Source: Chara braunii | Taxonomy: Eukaryota; Streptophyta; Charophyceae; Charales; Characeae | Length of the DNA: 23,765 nucleotides | Direction of reading: 5' to 3' | Assembly: GCA_003427395.1 (NCBI GenBank) | Contig: BFEA01000501.1 | Span: forward strand, 378,325-402,089 | Shown: piece by piece, positions 7,561 to 16,251 of the stretch | How the letters are laid out: each line of letters opens with the position of its first letter | Position numbering within the stretch: position 1 is the first letter of the stretch | Program-made: the position numbers and the translations under genes | The notes under the pieces: model-generated | What the model was told of the DNA's origin: nothing | Databases searched by the model: none | What the model saw: only the letters and a program-made list of their open reading frames with translations

Positions 7561-9964
7561 TGCGCTCCGTGGGAAGTGAGGCGACTCCACTTCAAGTTCC
7601 TACTCCGTCGAACACGGTTGCCTTGCTAGCAACCTCCTCCACGTCCGGGGAACATGCGTATGTCGTCAGTCTTCACGAAAGTTATGAAGACTATGCTGTC
7701 CAGTTGGTCCCGCCGTTGGACCAACCTCTCCACGTGCAAGAGTCATATGCGTGCACGACTTCAACACCATCCCCAAGTCAACCAGCATCCTCGTCGACAC
7801 TATTCGGGGACTCGTCGATATGGTCTAGACTTGAGGAGCTCGACCCATTCATGCCGGAGGACTTCCAGTGTTTGCCTCTTCCCCGATCTGGTTCGTTGCC
7901 GAAGCCGCATTGCAACGGCCTAATGGCGGAACTACGCACCTACTTGCACATTGCAGTACCAGCTCCGTTGATGGAAGAAGGAGTAGCGGTTGTTGACCTT
8001 CGCGAGTACATTGTGAAGATTGACCGCGAGTACGCCACGCAACGGTACGACAACATCGACGCATCGTTAATCTACGTCCACATTCAGATCACAAAGGCGA
8101 CATGCAGCGCCTTGATTGATTGTGGAGCTACTCGCAACTACATCAGCCAAGACTTCATGAAGCGCGCCGGCGTTGGGCCGCGCGTTAGAAGGAAATCACA
8201 GCCCACGCAAGTCACGTTGGCCGACGGTCCCATGCACAAGTCCATTGACCGGTGCGTTGACTCCGTCCCCGTGTACTTCGCCCCGCATGCACGTGAGGCC
8301 GTGTCCTTTGACATATTCGACACATAGTTCGAGATGATTTTGGGCATGTCGTGGCTGCGCAGCGAGGACCACCCGGTGAACTTCTACCGCCGCATCGTTC
8401 ACGTTCGTGACCGGAACGGGGTACGACTGCCGTGTACGGTCCCCCCACCTCACCCTTCGATTGGTTGTCCCGTGGTCTCCGCGGCAAGCATTTGCAACTC
8501 CATCACACGGAACGACGTGGAAAAAATGGGCATTTGTTTCTTGCACGCCCTCCCTCCTCCCGACGAGCCAGCGACGGAACAACCACCAGATCCACGAATT
8601 GTACAACTTTTTGACTCCTGTGACGACGTCTTTGAAGCCCATGTGAGAATCGTACCGAATCGGCCAATTCGTCACGAGACCATCCTCAACGACGGGGCTG
8701 TACCTCCTCGCGGATGTATTTACTGCATGAGCAAGGAGAAACCCGAAGTGCTTCGAACACAACTCCATGACCTCATTGACAAGGGTTGAATTCGCCCTAG
8801 CTGCTCACCCTACGGTGCACCTGTTCTCTTCGTTCGCAAGAAGAACAAGGAGCTGCGCTTATGCATTGACTATCGTAAGCTTAATGCTCAAACAATTAAG
8901 AATGTTGGCCCGCTCCCACGCATCGACGATCTTCACGAACGCTTGGGCGGCGCCAAGTGTTTCTCCAAGTTGGACCTCAAGGCCGGTTATCACCAGCTTG
9001 AGATCCATCCAAGAGATCGATGCAAAACCACGTTCAAGACACGGTACGGGCACTTCGAGTGGGTCGTAATGCCATTCGGCCTCACGAATGCCCTAACCAC
9101 CTTCCAAGCAGCAATGACAACGGAGTTTCGTGACATGTTGGACTGGTTCGTGCTCATCTAGCTCGATGACATCTTGGTATATAGTCGGAATTCGGACGAG
9201 TACATCGTGCATCTACGCGTTGTTTTGGACAGGCTACGTACGGCCAAGTAGAAGGCCAACCTAGCCAAGTGCGAATTCGCACAGCAAGAGCTCGAGTACT
9301 TGGGCCACTTTGTGACGCGGCAAGGCATCCGTCCACTCGCGGACAGGATCAAGGCCATTCAAGATTGGACGAAACCAACCAACACCACGGAAGTTCGATC
9401 TTTTATGGAATTGGCCAGGTACTACCAACACTTCATCGGAGGATACACACGGATCGCCACGCCCTTGTCAAGATTGTAGTCTCCAAAGGTGCCCTTCCAG
9501 TTCACCGACGAAGTTCACAGTTCGTTCCACAAATTGAAGACGACATTGCTCCTCGCTCCTGTCTTGAGTATCTACGATCCCACCTTGCCTACTGACTACG
9601 GACGCTTTTGACTACGGTATGGGTGCAGTTTTGGAACAGCACGACGGAGTAGACTAGCATCCGATTGAGTACTTCAGCCAAAAGGCGTCTTCCATCAACT
9701 CGGTTGATGATGCGTGGAAGAAGGAGTTGCTTGCGTTTGTCACGGTACTCAAACGTTGACAACACTTCCTCCTCGGGCGTCGTGGGTTCACTTGGGCGAC
9801 GGATAAAAAACCCATTGACCTACTACAAGACGCAAGAGACGGTGAGCAGCACGATTGCTCGATGAATGTACTTCATTAATTAGTTTGACTTCACACCAAA
9901 ACACATTACGGGCCTCTCCAACTGAGCCGCGGATGCTCTCTCACGAAGATCAGATCTTTGTGCA
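7561..9964 (+). pseudogene. Ty3/gypsy protease, reverse transcriptase and RNase H, multiply interrupted
   Basis: The protease active site LIDCGAT lies at about 8112-8132 (Asp codon 8118), followed by ILGMSWL near 8337. RT follows in the same frame: [26 protein letters not shown] (near 8964) and [13 protein letters not shown]. The catalytic box reads stop-LDDILVYS: a TAG at 9159-9161 stands exactly where the Tyr of YLDD belongs. Other in-frame stops are at 8325, 8787, 9249 and 9477. Near 9592 the frame changes, and RNase H continues as TDAFDYGMGAVLEQ, IEYFSQK, KELLAFV and HFLLGRRGFTWATD, with stops at 9655 and 9757. After another frame change its tail (PKHITGLSN, AADALSRR) reaches 9964 with three more stops near 9860-9930. 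The enzyme set would copy and integrate the element, but it cannot be made from this copy. Confidence 0.9.
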
Positions 9965-10640
9965 TTGACTCAACACGTGTTCAGTTTCAACGACGCCCTT
10001 CATCAGCATTTTGTGCGAGCATACAAGTCTGATCCTGAATACACCACGCTCTACGAGGAACTATCCTCGGATCATCCGCCGGCCAACCACTATCCCGTCG
10101 TTGATGGCTACTTGCTTCTTCACTCACGAGGCAAGGACTTACTATGCGTCCCACACTACCGTTGCTTACGGACTCGCCTCCTTGGCGAGTACCACGACTC
10201 GAGACTCGCCGGCCACTTCGGAGTCAACCGCACGATCGCGCAACCCTTACGGCGAGTTATGCCCGTTGCCTATTCCGAGGGAACCCGGCCTCTACATTGC
10301 TATGGACGTCACATCGTCACCGGCCCGTTCCCCCGTGACCGCTTCCGGCACGACCGCATTCTCACGGTCGTTGACCGATTGAGCAAGTACGTACGATTTC
10401 TTCCATGCAAGTACTATGTCACGGCTCCTGAACTTGCACGCCTCTTATACACCGGCTGGATTTGCAGCCACGGCGTTCCGGAAGACATCGTCAGCGACCG
10501 CGACACTCGTTTTATGTCGGCATTTTGGACCTCCTTCATGAAAGAATCCGACACCGAGACGAAACGTTTGTCTCAACATCCACAAACGGACGGGCAGACG
10601 GAGCAGGCACATCAAACCGCTCAAGTAATGCTTCGCACAC
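9965..10640 (+). pseudogene. Ty3/gypsy integrase, N-terminal part and catalytic core (disrupted)
   Basis: The zinc-binding domain starts normally (EYHDSRLAGHFG, His pair), but the Cys pair that should follow is absent. The frame jumps near 10256, implying loss of about 50 codons. The first catalytic Asp (IAMDVT, codon 10305-10307) lies in another frame. Beside it GTCACATC is followed by GTCACC, an 8-base near-duplication that restores the frame into TGPFPRDRF. The second Asp is in VSDRDTRF (codon 10496) and the Glu in HPQTDGQTEQ (codon 10601), a spacing close to the usual D-35-E. Coding stops at 10640, where a palindromic-repeat insertion begins. The remaining integrase resumes at 11926. Confidence 0.88.
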
Positions 10641-10838
10641 GAGAGATGGTTAACGGGTGCATATATGTTCACGTTTCCTTTCCAGGCAGTTCAACCACTT
10701 TGGGTTACTACACCACTTCCAGATTGTGTGTGGATCTATACATGGGGTTGTCTGAAACCGCCTTCAGGCAGTTCAGCCTCTTCAGGTTGATACACCACTT
10801 TCAGATTGCCTACAGATCCATTGCAAATGGTGGGATGG

Positions 10839-11500
10839 GGTACCTGAAACCCCTTTCAGAAGCTTCAACCACTTCAGCGGTTTCATGTCCCCACCTGAAA
10901 TTCCTGAAATGACCTGAAGTGGCTGAAGCTTCTGAAAGGGGTTTCGGGTACCCCCATCCAACCATTTACATGGGGGTACCTGAAACCTTTTTTAGAAGCT
11001 TCAGCCACTTCAGCAGTTTCAGGTCCCTACCTAAAATTCTTGAAATGACCTGAAGTGTTTGAAGCTTCTGAAAGGGGTTTCAGGTACCTCCATCCAAATG
11101 GTTGGATGGGGGTACCTGAAACCCCTTTCAGAGGCTTCAGCCACTTTAGCGGTTTCAGGTCCCCTCCTGAAATTCCTGAAATGACCTGAAGTGGCTGAAG
11201 CTTCTGAAAGGGGTTTCAGGTACCCCCATCCAACCATTTAGATGGGGGTACCTGAAACCCTTTTTAGAAGCTTCAGCCACTTCAGTGGTTTCAGGCCGCC
11301 ACCTAAAATTCATGAAATGACCTGAAGTGTTTGAAGCTTCTGAAAGGGGTTTCAGGTACCTCCATCCAAATGGTTGGATGGGGATACATGAAACCCCTTT
11401 CAGAGGCTTCAGCCACTTCAGCGGTTTCAGGTCCCCACCTGAAATTCCTGAAATGACCTGAAGTGGCTGAAGCTTCTGAAAGAGGTTCCAGGTACCCCCA
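10839..11500. repeat. A-B-A-B-A array of 136-bp hairpin units
   Basis: Each unit is itself an inverted repeat. In unit 1, arm 10839-10877 (GGTACCTGAAACCCC, TTTCAGAAGCTTCA, ..CACTTCAG) matches the complement of 10914-10952 at 37 of 39 positions around a 36-base loop. Units 1, 3 and 5 carry GTGGCTGAAGC in the right arm; units 2 and 4 carry GTGTTTGAAGC and end in CCATCCAAATGGTTGGA. The higher-order period is therefore 272 bp. The motif TTTCAG/CTGAAA dominates. Confidence 0.85.
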
Positions 11501-11790
11501 NNNNNNNNNNNNNNNNNNNNNNNNNNNNNNNNNNNNNNNNNNNNNNNNNNNNNNNNNNNNNNNNNNNNNNNNNNNNNNNNNNNNNNNNNNNNNNNNNNNN
11601 NNNNNNNNNNNNNNNNNNNNNNNNNNNNNNNNNNNNNNNNNNNNNNNNNNNNNNNNNNNNNNNNNNNNNNNNNNNNNNNNNNNNNNNNNNNNNNNNNNNN
11701 NNNNNNNNNNNNNNNNNNNNNNNNNNNNNNNNNNNNNNNNNNNNNNNNNNNNNNNNNNNNNNNNNNNNNNNNNNNNNNNNNNNNNNNNNN
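11501..11790. other. assembly gap (290 N)
   Basis: A run of 290 unresolved bases lies inside the palindromic array. Long hairpins and near-identical tandem units are a likely cause. The stated length may be an estimate. Confidence 0.95.
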
Positions 11791-11925
11791 AAAACTTGTC
11801 CTCCAAACCACCCGAAACTTCTGAAATGACCTGAAGTGTCTTCAGGCCATTAAAGCGGTTTCAGACCACTTCAGAATCTTTCATTCTGAAACTTCAGGTG
11901 GTCGTTAACCGCGAGTGTCACACAC

Positions 11926-12493
11926 TCATTCGTACGGATCAGAAAGACTGGTGGACTGCCTCCCCGACATCGAATTCGCCAACAACACTTCGTTGCACCC
12001 GGTGATCGGTGTGACTCCATTCGAGTTGCACCACGGTGGCAAGAAAGGTCGTATCTTCACTGATCTTGCATTTCCAAGGACTGCCGACATTGACGCCGCT
12101 TGTTCTCCCGCCTTCGTTCGGAAGTATAGGGACTTGCTGGCTAAAGCCCACGCCAACATGCAAAAAACTCAAGTCCACATGCAACAACAAGCTAACAGGC
12201 GTCGCATGCCATGCCCTATCCGCGCCGACAACCTTGTTTGGATCTCCACGGAGGAGTTTGCGTTTAAATAAGACGTATCCCACAAGCTACTTCCATAGTG
12301 GTTTGGACCATGGCCCATCACAGCAGTCGCGGGCGATGAGCCCGATGGGCCCTCATTTGTAATCGAAATCCCACCTCATCTCACGGTGCACCCGGTTTTC
12401 CACGGCTCCAAGCTGGCCATATATACACCAGCCAAGAGCGACGACTTCCCGGACCGACGATCGCTGGACCCTCCTTCCATGGATGGTCATCAG
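11926..12493 (+). pseudogene. Ty3/gypsy integrase, C-terminal part
   Basis: The integrase frame resumes with CLPDIEFANNTSLHPVIGV and TPFELHHGG, the usual C-terminal segment of plant-type gypsy integrases. It continues with a basic helix (QQQANRRRMPCPIRADN). A TAA after FAFK (about 12271) and a TAG after KLLP (about 12295) interrupt it. The same frame continues with WFGPWPITAV and VHPVFHGSKL, typical of the domain just before a chromodomain. The frame is the one used by the catalytic core upstream of the insertion, consistent with a late insertion. Confidence 0.85.
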
Positions 12494-12727
12494 GAAGTTG
12501 ACCGCATCATCACTCATCGCAAGCACGGCAACAAGCCAATGCAGTATAAAGTCACATTCAAGTGGTGCGACCGCGACGACGCGCGATGGATTTCCCGGGT
12601 AGCTTTGCAAGCCTCCGCACCAAATATCTACGCTGGTTATGAGAAAAAATGGCTAGCCACGGAAGCTGCACATCCTCCCACCCGAACTTCAATCCCTCCC
12701 AACCAACAGCTTCGCCCTCGCAGGTAA
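12494..12727 (+). pseudogene. chromodomain at the integrase C-terminus
   Basis: The frame opens EVDRIITHRKHGNK and continues with YKVTFKWCDRDDARWI and PNIYAGYEKKW, the layout of a chromodomain: a beta strand, an aromatic/acidic middle and a C-terminal helix. In chromoviruses this module steers integration toward marked chromatin. The segment is uninterrupted and ends with a stop at 12725-12727, thirteen bases before the polypurine tract. It identifies the element as a chromovirus-like Ty3/gypsy. Confidence 0.75.
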
Positions 12728-12739
12728 GCTCGGTCTTTC

Positions 12740-12752
12740 AAGGAGGGGGGAG
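12740..12752 (+). promoter_or_regulatory. polypurine tract (plus-strand primer)
   Basis: AAGGAGGGGGGAG lies directly upstream of TGTGGCATAC, the usual arrangement at the 5' edge of a 3' LTR. It follows the end of the chromodomain ORF. Confidence 0.75.
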
Positions 12753-12827
12753 TGTGGCATACTCTGTACCACACGGGCCCAGCAAAGCCCGACAAGGTAG
12801 ACTAAGGGTCAGTAGGTGTAGGGCCTA

Positions 12828-13003
12828 TTTCATTTCAGCCTAAAAGCCTGAAAACGAGGGCCTACAACCCCTGTATCGTTTCAGCCTGAAAGCTTGAAAA
12901 CAAGGGTCTGCAGGCCCTGTGTCGTTTCAGCGTAAAACAGGGTCCTCCAGGCCCTAAGTCTTTTCAGCCTGAAATGGAGGTCCATTTTCAGGCCCTCATA
13001 AGA
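12828..13003. repeat. TTTCAGCCTGAAA tandem repeat inside the LTR
   Basis: Four degenerate copies start near 12830, 12875, 12921 and 12961. Each opens TTTCAGCCTGAAA or a variant (a near palindrome) and ends in a GGCCCTG-type block followed by GTC. The spacing is about 35-47 bases. The same TTTCAG/CTGAAA motif dominates the palindromic insertion at 10641-11920. Confidence 0.6.
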
Positions 13004-13142
13004 TCGACCTGCCCTGAAACTTAGGCACCAGACCAGGGTTTTAGCACAGGCCACTTTGGGGCCTGTTTTCAAGACAACCTTTGGTTAAACTTCAATGCCA
13101 GGGTCTGGCACGTTTTGGCATTGGCAAGAGCAGCCTCCTAGA

Positions 13143-13170
13143 CGGGCCAGCACTATATAAGACTGGCCCG
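13143..13170 (+). promoter_or_regulatory. LTR TATA box framed by an inverted repeat
   Basis: TATATAAG at 13154-13161 is a strong TATA box, in the expected place for the U3 promoter. CGGGCCAG (13143-13150) and CTGGCCCG (13163-13170) form a perfect 8-bp inverted repeat directly around it. Transcription would be expected to start about 25-35 bases downstream. Confidence 0.6.
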
Positions 13171-13349
13171 CCCTACAGCCTCAGGCAGTCACGAGGCAGT
13201 TCATAGGAACTTCCTTGGCACTTCAGGTGCAAGAGGCAGGAGGTAGTCTTCAGGATTCGACAGCAACACTCTGGAGGAGCACTGCAGGAGTAGTAGTAGC
13301 GTTGGCAGTAGTCTTCAGTATTGGGCGCTAGTAGGAGCTAGAGTAGCAT

Positions 13350-13351
<2 letters not shown>

Positions 13352-13384
<33 letters not shown>
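13352..13384. repeat. (GA)n microsatellite
   Basis: An uninterrupted GA dinucleotide tract. Shorter GA tracts follow at about 13503-13520 and 13597-13608. Confidence 0.9.
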
Positions 13385-13391
<7 letters not shown>

Positions 13392-13579
13392 TGGTTGGCT
13401 GAGGTCAGGGAGACTTACCTGTGGCACCTGTGGCGCCATAGCTCGAGCTTCGTCTTCGATGTACCTACAACAAGGCACCACCTTCACAGGTTAGTACCGA
13501 ACAGAGAGAGAGAGAGAGAGTTATTTTTCTTCCTCTTCTAAGTCCACCATCTCTTCCTCACCCTCTCGCTACCTAACTT

Positions 13580-13736
13580 CTCAATATCTGCAGACTATGA
13601 GAGAGAGAGATTGGTGACTTTGGGATTTGACGACATTTGGATCCAGTCTCAGCATTGGGATTCAAACATTTGACGGACTGTACCGAAGACTTGGTGTTGA
13701 CAATATTCCCATCTTCCCCTCTTCTTCGTCTAACCC
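13580..13736. repeat. sequence re-used between two adapters at 14873-15045
   Basis: It runs from CTCAATATCTGCAGACTATG to CTTCTTCGTCTAACCC and reappears in the same orientation at 14873-15045, with about 16 extra bases and several substitutions. The differences show that the second version comes from another genomic copy, so this is a dispersed repeat. No coding potential seen. Confidence 0.7.
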
Positions 13737-14290
13737 TCCTCTTCTTCGTCCGTGTATAGTTGGGGACTGACTCAATTTTCCTGTGTGAGCGCCAGGCCCC
13801 TTCACACCATGGAATGATGATGATGTATGTTTGGTCTGCATGGCAATATTGATTGTTCGGATCATTGGTATTTAAGCCTTCCGCTGTGTTATCTTGTACT
13901 TTGTGAGAGAGGTCGGTTCTTGTTCTGGTCTGTACCGTTACGGTATGCGACACATAGTGGGGCGACCGATACAAGTTCGGAGTGGGGTGAGCAGTGTCGT
14001 CCCCCGTACGTCGTACAGGGGTCTCCGTACGACCCCTCTTTACGGACGGGCGGACGGTCATACGGGCGTACGGACAGTCTCCGTCGGAACGTGCCAAGGC
14101 CCGGTGTGGGGGGGAGGGGGGGGGGTTGACCCCCAGGGATGGTAGAGGGGGATCTCGAGTTTCACGTAAGTATTTTTTTTTTTAAATTAAGAAAAATTTT
14201 CGTGGTGGAAAAATGAGAAAAAAAAAAAAAAAGCAAAATCGAATGAATCTACCGCTACAACATGGAAATATACAATGTCACACTTCTTTT

Positions 14291-14327
<37 letters not shown>
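13737..14327. other. no gene; hairpin, homopolymers and (TG)n
   Basis: AGGGGTC (14017-14023) pairs with GACCCCT (14031-14037), within a CGTACG-rich stretch. A G-rich run (about 14104-14127), a T run (about 14166-14181) and an A run (about 14218-14232) follow. A (TG)n microsatellite occupies about 14295-14330. The overlapping open frames on both strands here are not supported as genes. Confidence 0.55.
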
Positions 14328-14333
<6 letters not shown>

Positions 14334-14436
14334 CATGTGTGTGTCACATGAGAGACGCATGAATACGACATGTCATATCCATGCTGCTCCGACATCAACC
14401 GTCGGCATACCGTGGGCGGGTTGCAAGGCGCGGGGG

Positions 14437-14474
14437 CTGTCTCTTATACACATCTAGATGTGTATAAGAGACAG
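14437..14474. other. Nextera mate-pair junction adapter 1 (artefact)
   Basis: CTGTCTCTTATACACATCT is joined head to head with AGATGTGTATAAGAGACAG, the two 19-base Tn5 mosaic ends used in Nextera mate-pair junctions. The paralogue at about 21755 is continuous here, so the 38 bases are not genomic. The 9 bases on the left (GCGCGGGGG) and right (GCGCGGCGG) match at 8 of 9, as expected of Tn5 target duplication during tagmentation. Confidence 0.97.
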
Positions 14475-14834
14475 GCGCGGCGGCGAACCTAAACGCGGCA
14501 GGGTAGAACACTGTTCGTCCGTATGCCAGTAAGGGCGAAAAAAGCAGATTTCGACGAGGGCAGCCAGATATGCGAAAATAGCGCAAGACGACACCAAGGG
14601 TGGGGGTCCATTTCATTAAGCAAACATCAGATATTTCACAACCAAGTGTGTGCGCAACGTCACGAATCCAAAATACCCAAAGGTATAGAGAGGAAGAAGG
14701 GAACGGGAGGAAGAAGGCGAAGAACAAGAAGGAGGAGGATATCATTTGGGAAAGGGAGATAATAACAAATGTAATAGGCCGCAGACAAATCACCTAAGAC
14801 AAGAAACAATGCATGATCCGTAAACAATGCATTC

Positions 14835-14872
14835 CTGTCTCTTATACACATCTAGATGTGTATAAGAGACAG
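14835..14872. other. Nextera mate-pair junction adapter 2 (artefact)
   Basis: The same 38-base junction. To its left the sequence follows the repeat (compare 22145). To its right begins a fragment resembling 13580-13736. This is a chimeric join. Confidence 0.97.
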
Positions 14873-15045
14873 CTCAATATCTGCAGACTATGAGAGAGAG
14901 AGATTGGTGACTTTGGGATTTGACGACATTTGGATCCAGACTCGACATTGGGATTCAGACATTTGACGAGGGATTATTTGGGACCTGTACCGAAGACTTG
15001 GTGTTGACGACATTCCCATCTTCCCCTCTCTTCTTCGTCTAACCC

Positions 15046-15083
15046 CTGTCTCTTATACACATCTAGATGTGTATAAGAGACAG
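15046..15083. other. Nextera mate-pair junction adapter 3 (artefact)
   Basis: Third copy of the 38-base junction. It separates the 13580-like fragment from sequence that resumes the direct repeat at the equivalent of 22529. Confidence 0.97.
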
Positions 15084-15304
15084 GGGGTATTTCGAGAGGA
15101 CGATGGATGGTCAGGGGGGTGGGGGACCTTCAGGGGGGGAGAGAGGACAGGGCAGCGGGGGCAGAGATCATATTGAGGGGGAGGGGGGAGGGAATAGATG
15201 AAATAGAGGAAAGAGAGAAAAGATAAAAAGGCGAGAAAGGCTAAAAAAACGTGAGACGACGCTCCTGTAGCAGCCTTGGACTCCATAGTGCTCCTTATCC
15301 GCTC

Positions 15305-15604
15305 CTATCCAGCGATCGCGCCCACCGAGCGAGCAGAGCCAAGGGCAAAGAATAGGCAGCAGCAGCCAGCAAGCAATAGAGCTCTAAAGACGATGGTGCA
15401 AGCAATGAGCAGCGCGAAGTTCCTAGATGAGGTATGCAAAAACACCCTTTCCGAGAGGCATGCGATGCACAACAGTGCCGCTATGGCTACGTTGGGGAGC
15501 AGCGCAAAAAACAATAGCAAGCCCAAGTACGCATTGAGCGCCAGTGCGAATGAGCACTGGTGGAGCGGATGAGGCTTGACGGGGCACGTCACGTCCGTCT
15601 GCAT
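15305..15604 (-). CDS. hypothetical two-helix membrane ORF, repeat copy 1
   Basis: A 99-residue frame with two strongly hydrophobic stretches: about residues 23-52 (AYLGLLLFFALLPNVAIAAL) and 62-88 (FALLIACTIVFRALLLAG). A short N-terminal segment begins MQTDVTCPVKPHPLHQ. The frame has exactly the same length at 22750-23049 in the other repeat copy. The differences I can see are mostly amino-acid changing, so the evidence for selection is weak. It reads on the same strand as the reverse transcriptase. Not recognised; it may be a chance open frame in a GC-rich repeat. Confidence 0.25.
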   Translation of the reverse strand: MQTDVTCPVKPHPLHQCSFALALNAYLGLLLFFALLPNVAIAALLCIACLSERVFLHTSSRNFALLIACTIVFRALLLAGCCCLFFALGSARSVGAIAG

Positions 15605-15642
15605 GGCGTAAGGCCGGGGTGCGGTCTAGAAGGAGAAGGGTC

Positions 15643-15870
15643 CTATACTAGGAGTGTTACCACTTCCTCCTGCCCCCGCTGCTCCTCCTCCTGGTCCCAG
15701 TCGCCGAAGAAATCCATGCTGCAAAGAATGCTACGCTAATCTCCCGCAAAGGTCGCGTCGAACCGCGTTCCGCCCGCCGTCAGTGCAGGTCATCACACAG
15801 TAAATTGATGAATAGCATCGCCTATCCTTAGTCCTAATATAGTAGGTATACAGCGCGCTTCTGATGAACA
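15643..15870 (-). pseudogene. broken copy of the exon-like frame at 23088-23312
   Basis: Counterpart of the open frame in repeat copy 2. Two adjacent TGA codons stand where copy 2 has Ser-Trp, a TAG replaces its Met in AGDM, and a Trp has become Arg. One extra Glu codon extends the acidic EE run. The acidic tail (MDFFGDWDQEEE) is retained. Confidence 0.45.
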
Positions 15871-15935
15871 CTAGCTATCCTATCCAACCATCTAATGCAT
15901 TAATCCGACGGGCGCCAAATGAAGGATCGTGCAAC

Positions 15936-16033
15936 AAAAAAAGGAAAAAAAAGGAAAAAAATGAAAAACGAACAAAGGAAAAAAGGAAAAAAGACAGAGG
16001 AAAAAAAAGAGAAGAAAAAAAGGAAAAAAACTT
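15936..16033. repeat. A-rich (AAAAAGG)n low-complexity tract
   Basis: Purine-only tract of A runs with scattered G, matched at 23375-23465 in the other repeat copy. Long Lys-rich or Phe-rich frames over it are artefacts of composition. Confidence 0.85.
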
Positions 16034-16251
16034 CAGCGCAGTTGCGCCGGCCCACCCCCCATCACGCATTAGTCTAAGAGTGAGCTACTCTTAAGGCCTA
16101 TACGCACCCTTATTCTCGAACCCGCTGTGAGTCATGGGAACACGCTCCCTAGAGGACTGGCGTGTTATCGCCGGGGGGGGCCCTCATTTATTCTCAAAAA
16201 GGAGCGGCGAAACAATCAACCTACGTTGTACATCCGCTCAGCTGGGTAATA

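Larger units (their letters stand above)
10641..11920. mobile_element. insertion made of 136-bp palindromic tandem repeats, inside integrase
   Basis: CACAC stands on both sides (10636-10640 and 11921-11925), consistent with a short target duplication. Removing the insertion and one CACAC brings the two integrase halves together in frame. Near the ends, GGTTAACG (10648-10655) is inverted as CGTTAACC (11903-11910). The body is tandem 136-bp units starting at 10839, 10975, 11111, 11247 and 11383, with degenerate related sequence at both ends. No open frame of interest was found, so this is probably a non-autonomous element. N bases fill 11501-11790, so its true length is unknown. Confidence 0.75.
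12753..13503 (+). repeat. probable 3' LTR of the gypsy element
   Basis: It begins TGTGGCATACTC right after the polypurine tract. The proposed end is ACCGAACA at 13503, giving TGT...ACA termini and a length of about 750. It contains a TATA box at 13154 and an internal TTTCAG-rich tandem repeat. The left edge is well supported. The right edge is a guess, because there is no 5' LTR in the window to compare with and a GA microsatellite follows immediately. Confidence 0.55.

Noticed and set aside
13573-14097. 174-codon minus-strand frame
   Set aside because: It runs through GA microsatellite and the dispersed repeat, with low-complexity charged composition and no match to any family I recognise.
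14395-14793. 132-codon minus-strand frame containing VSYTHLDVYKRQ
   Set aside because: It crosses adapter 1. Its C-terminal part is a translation of a sequencing adapter.
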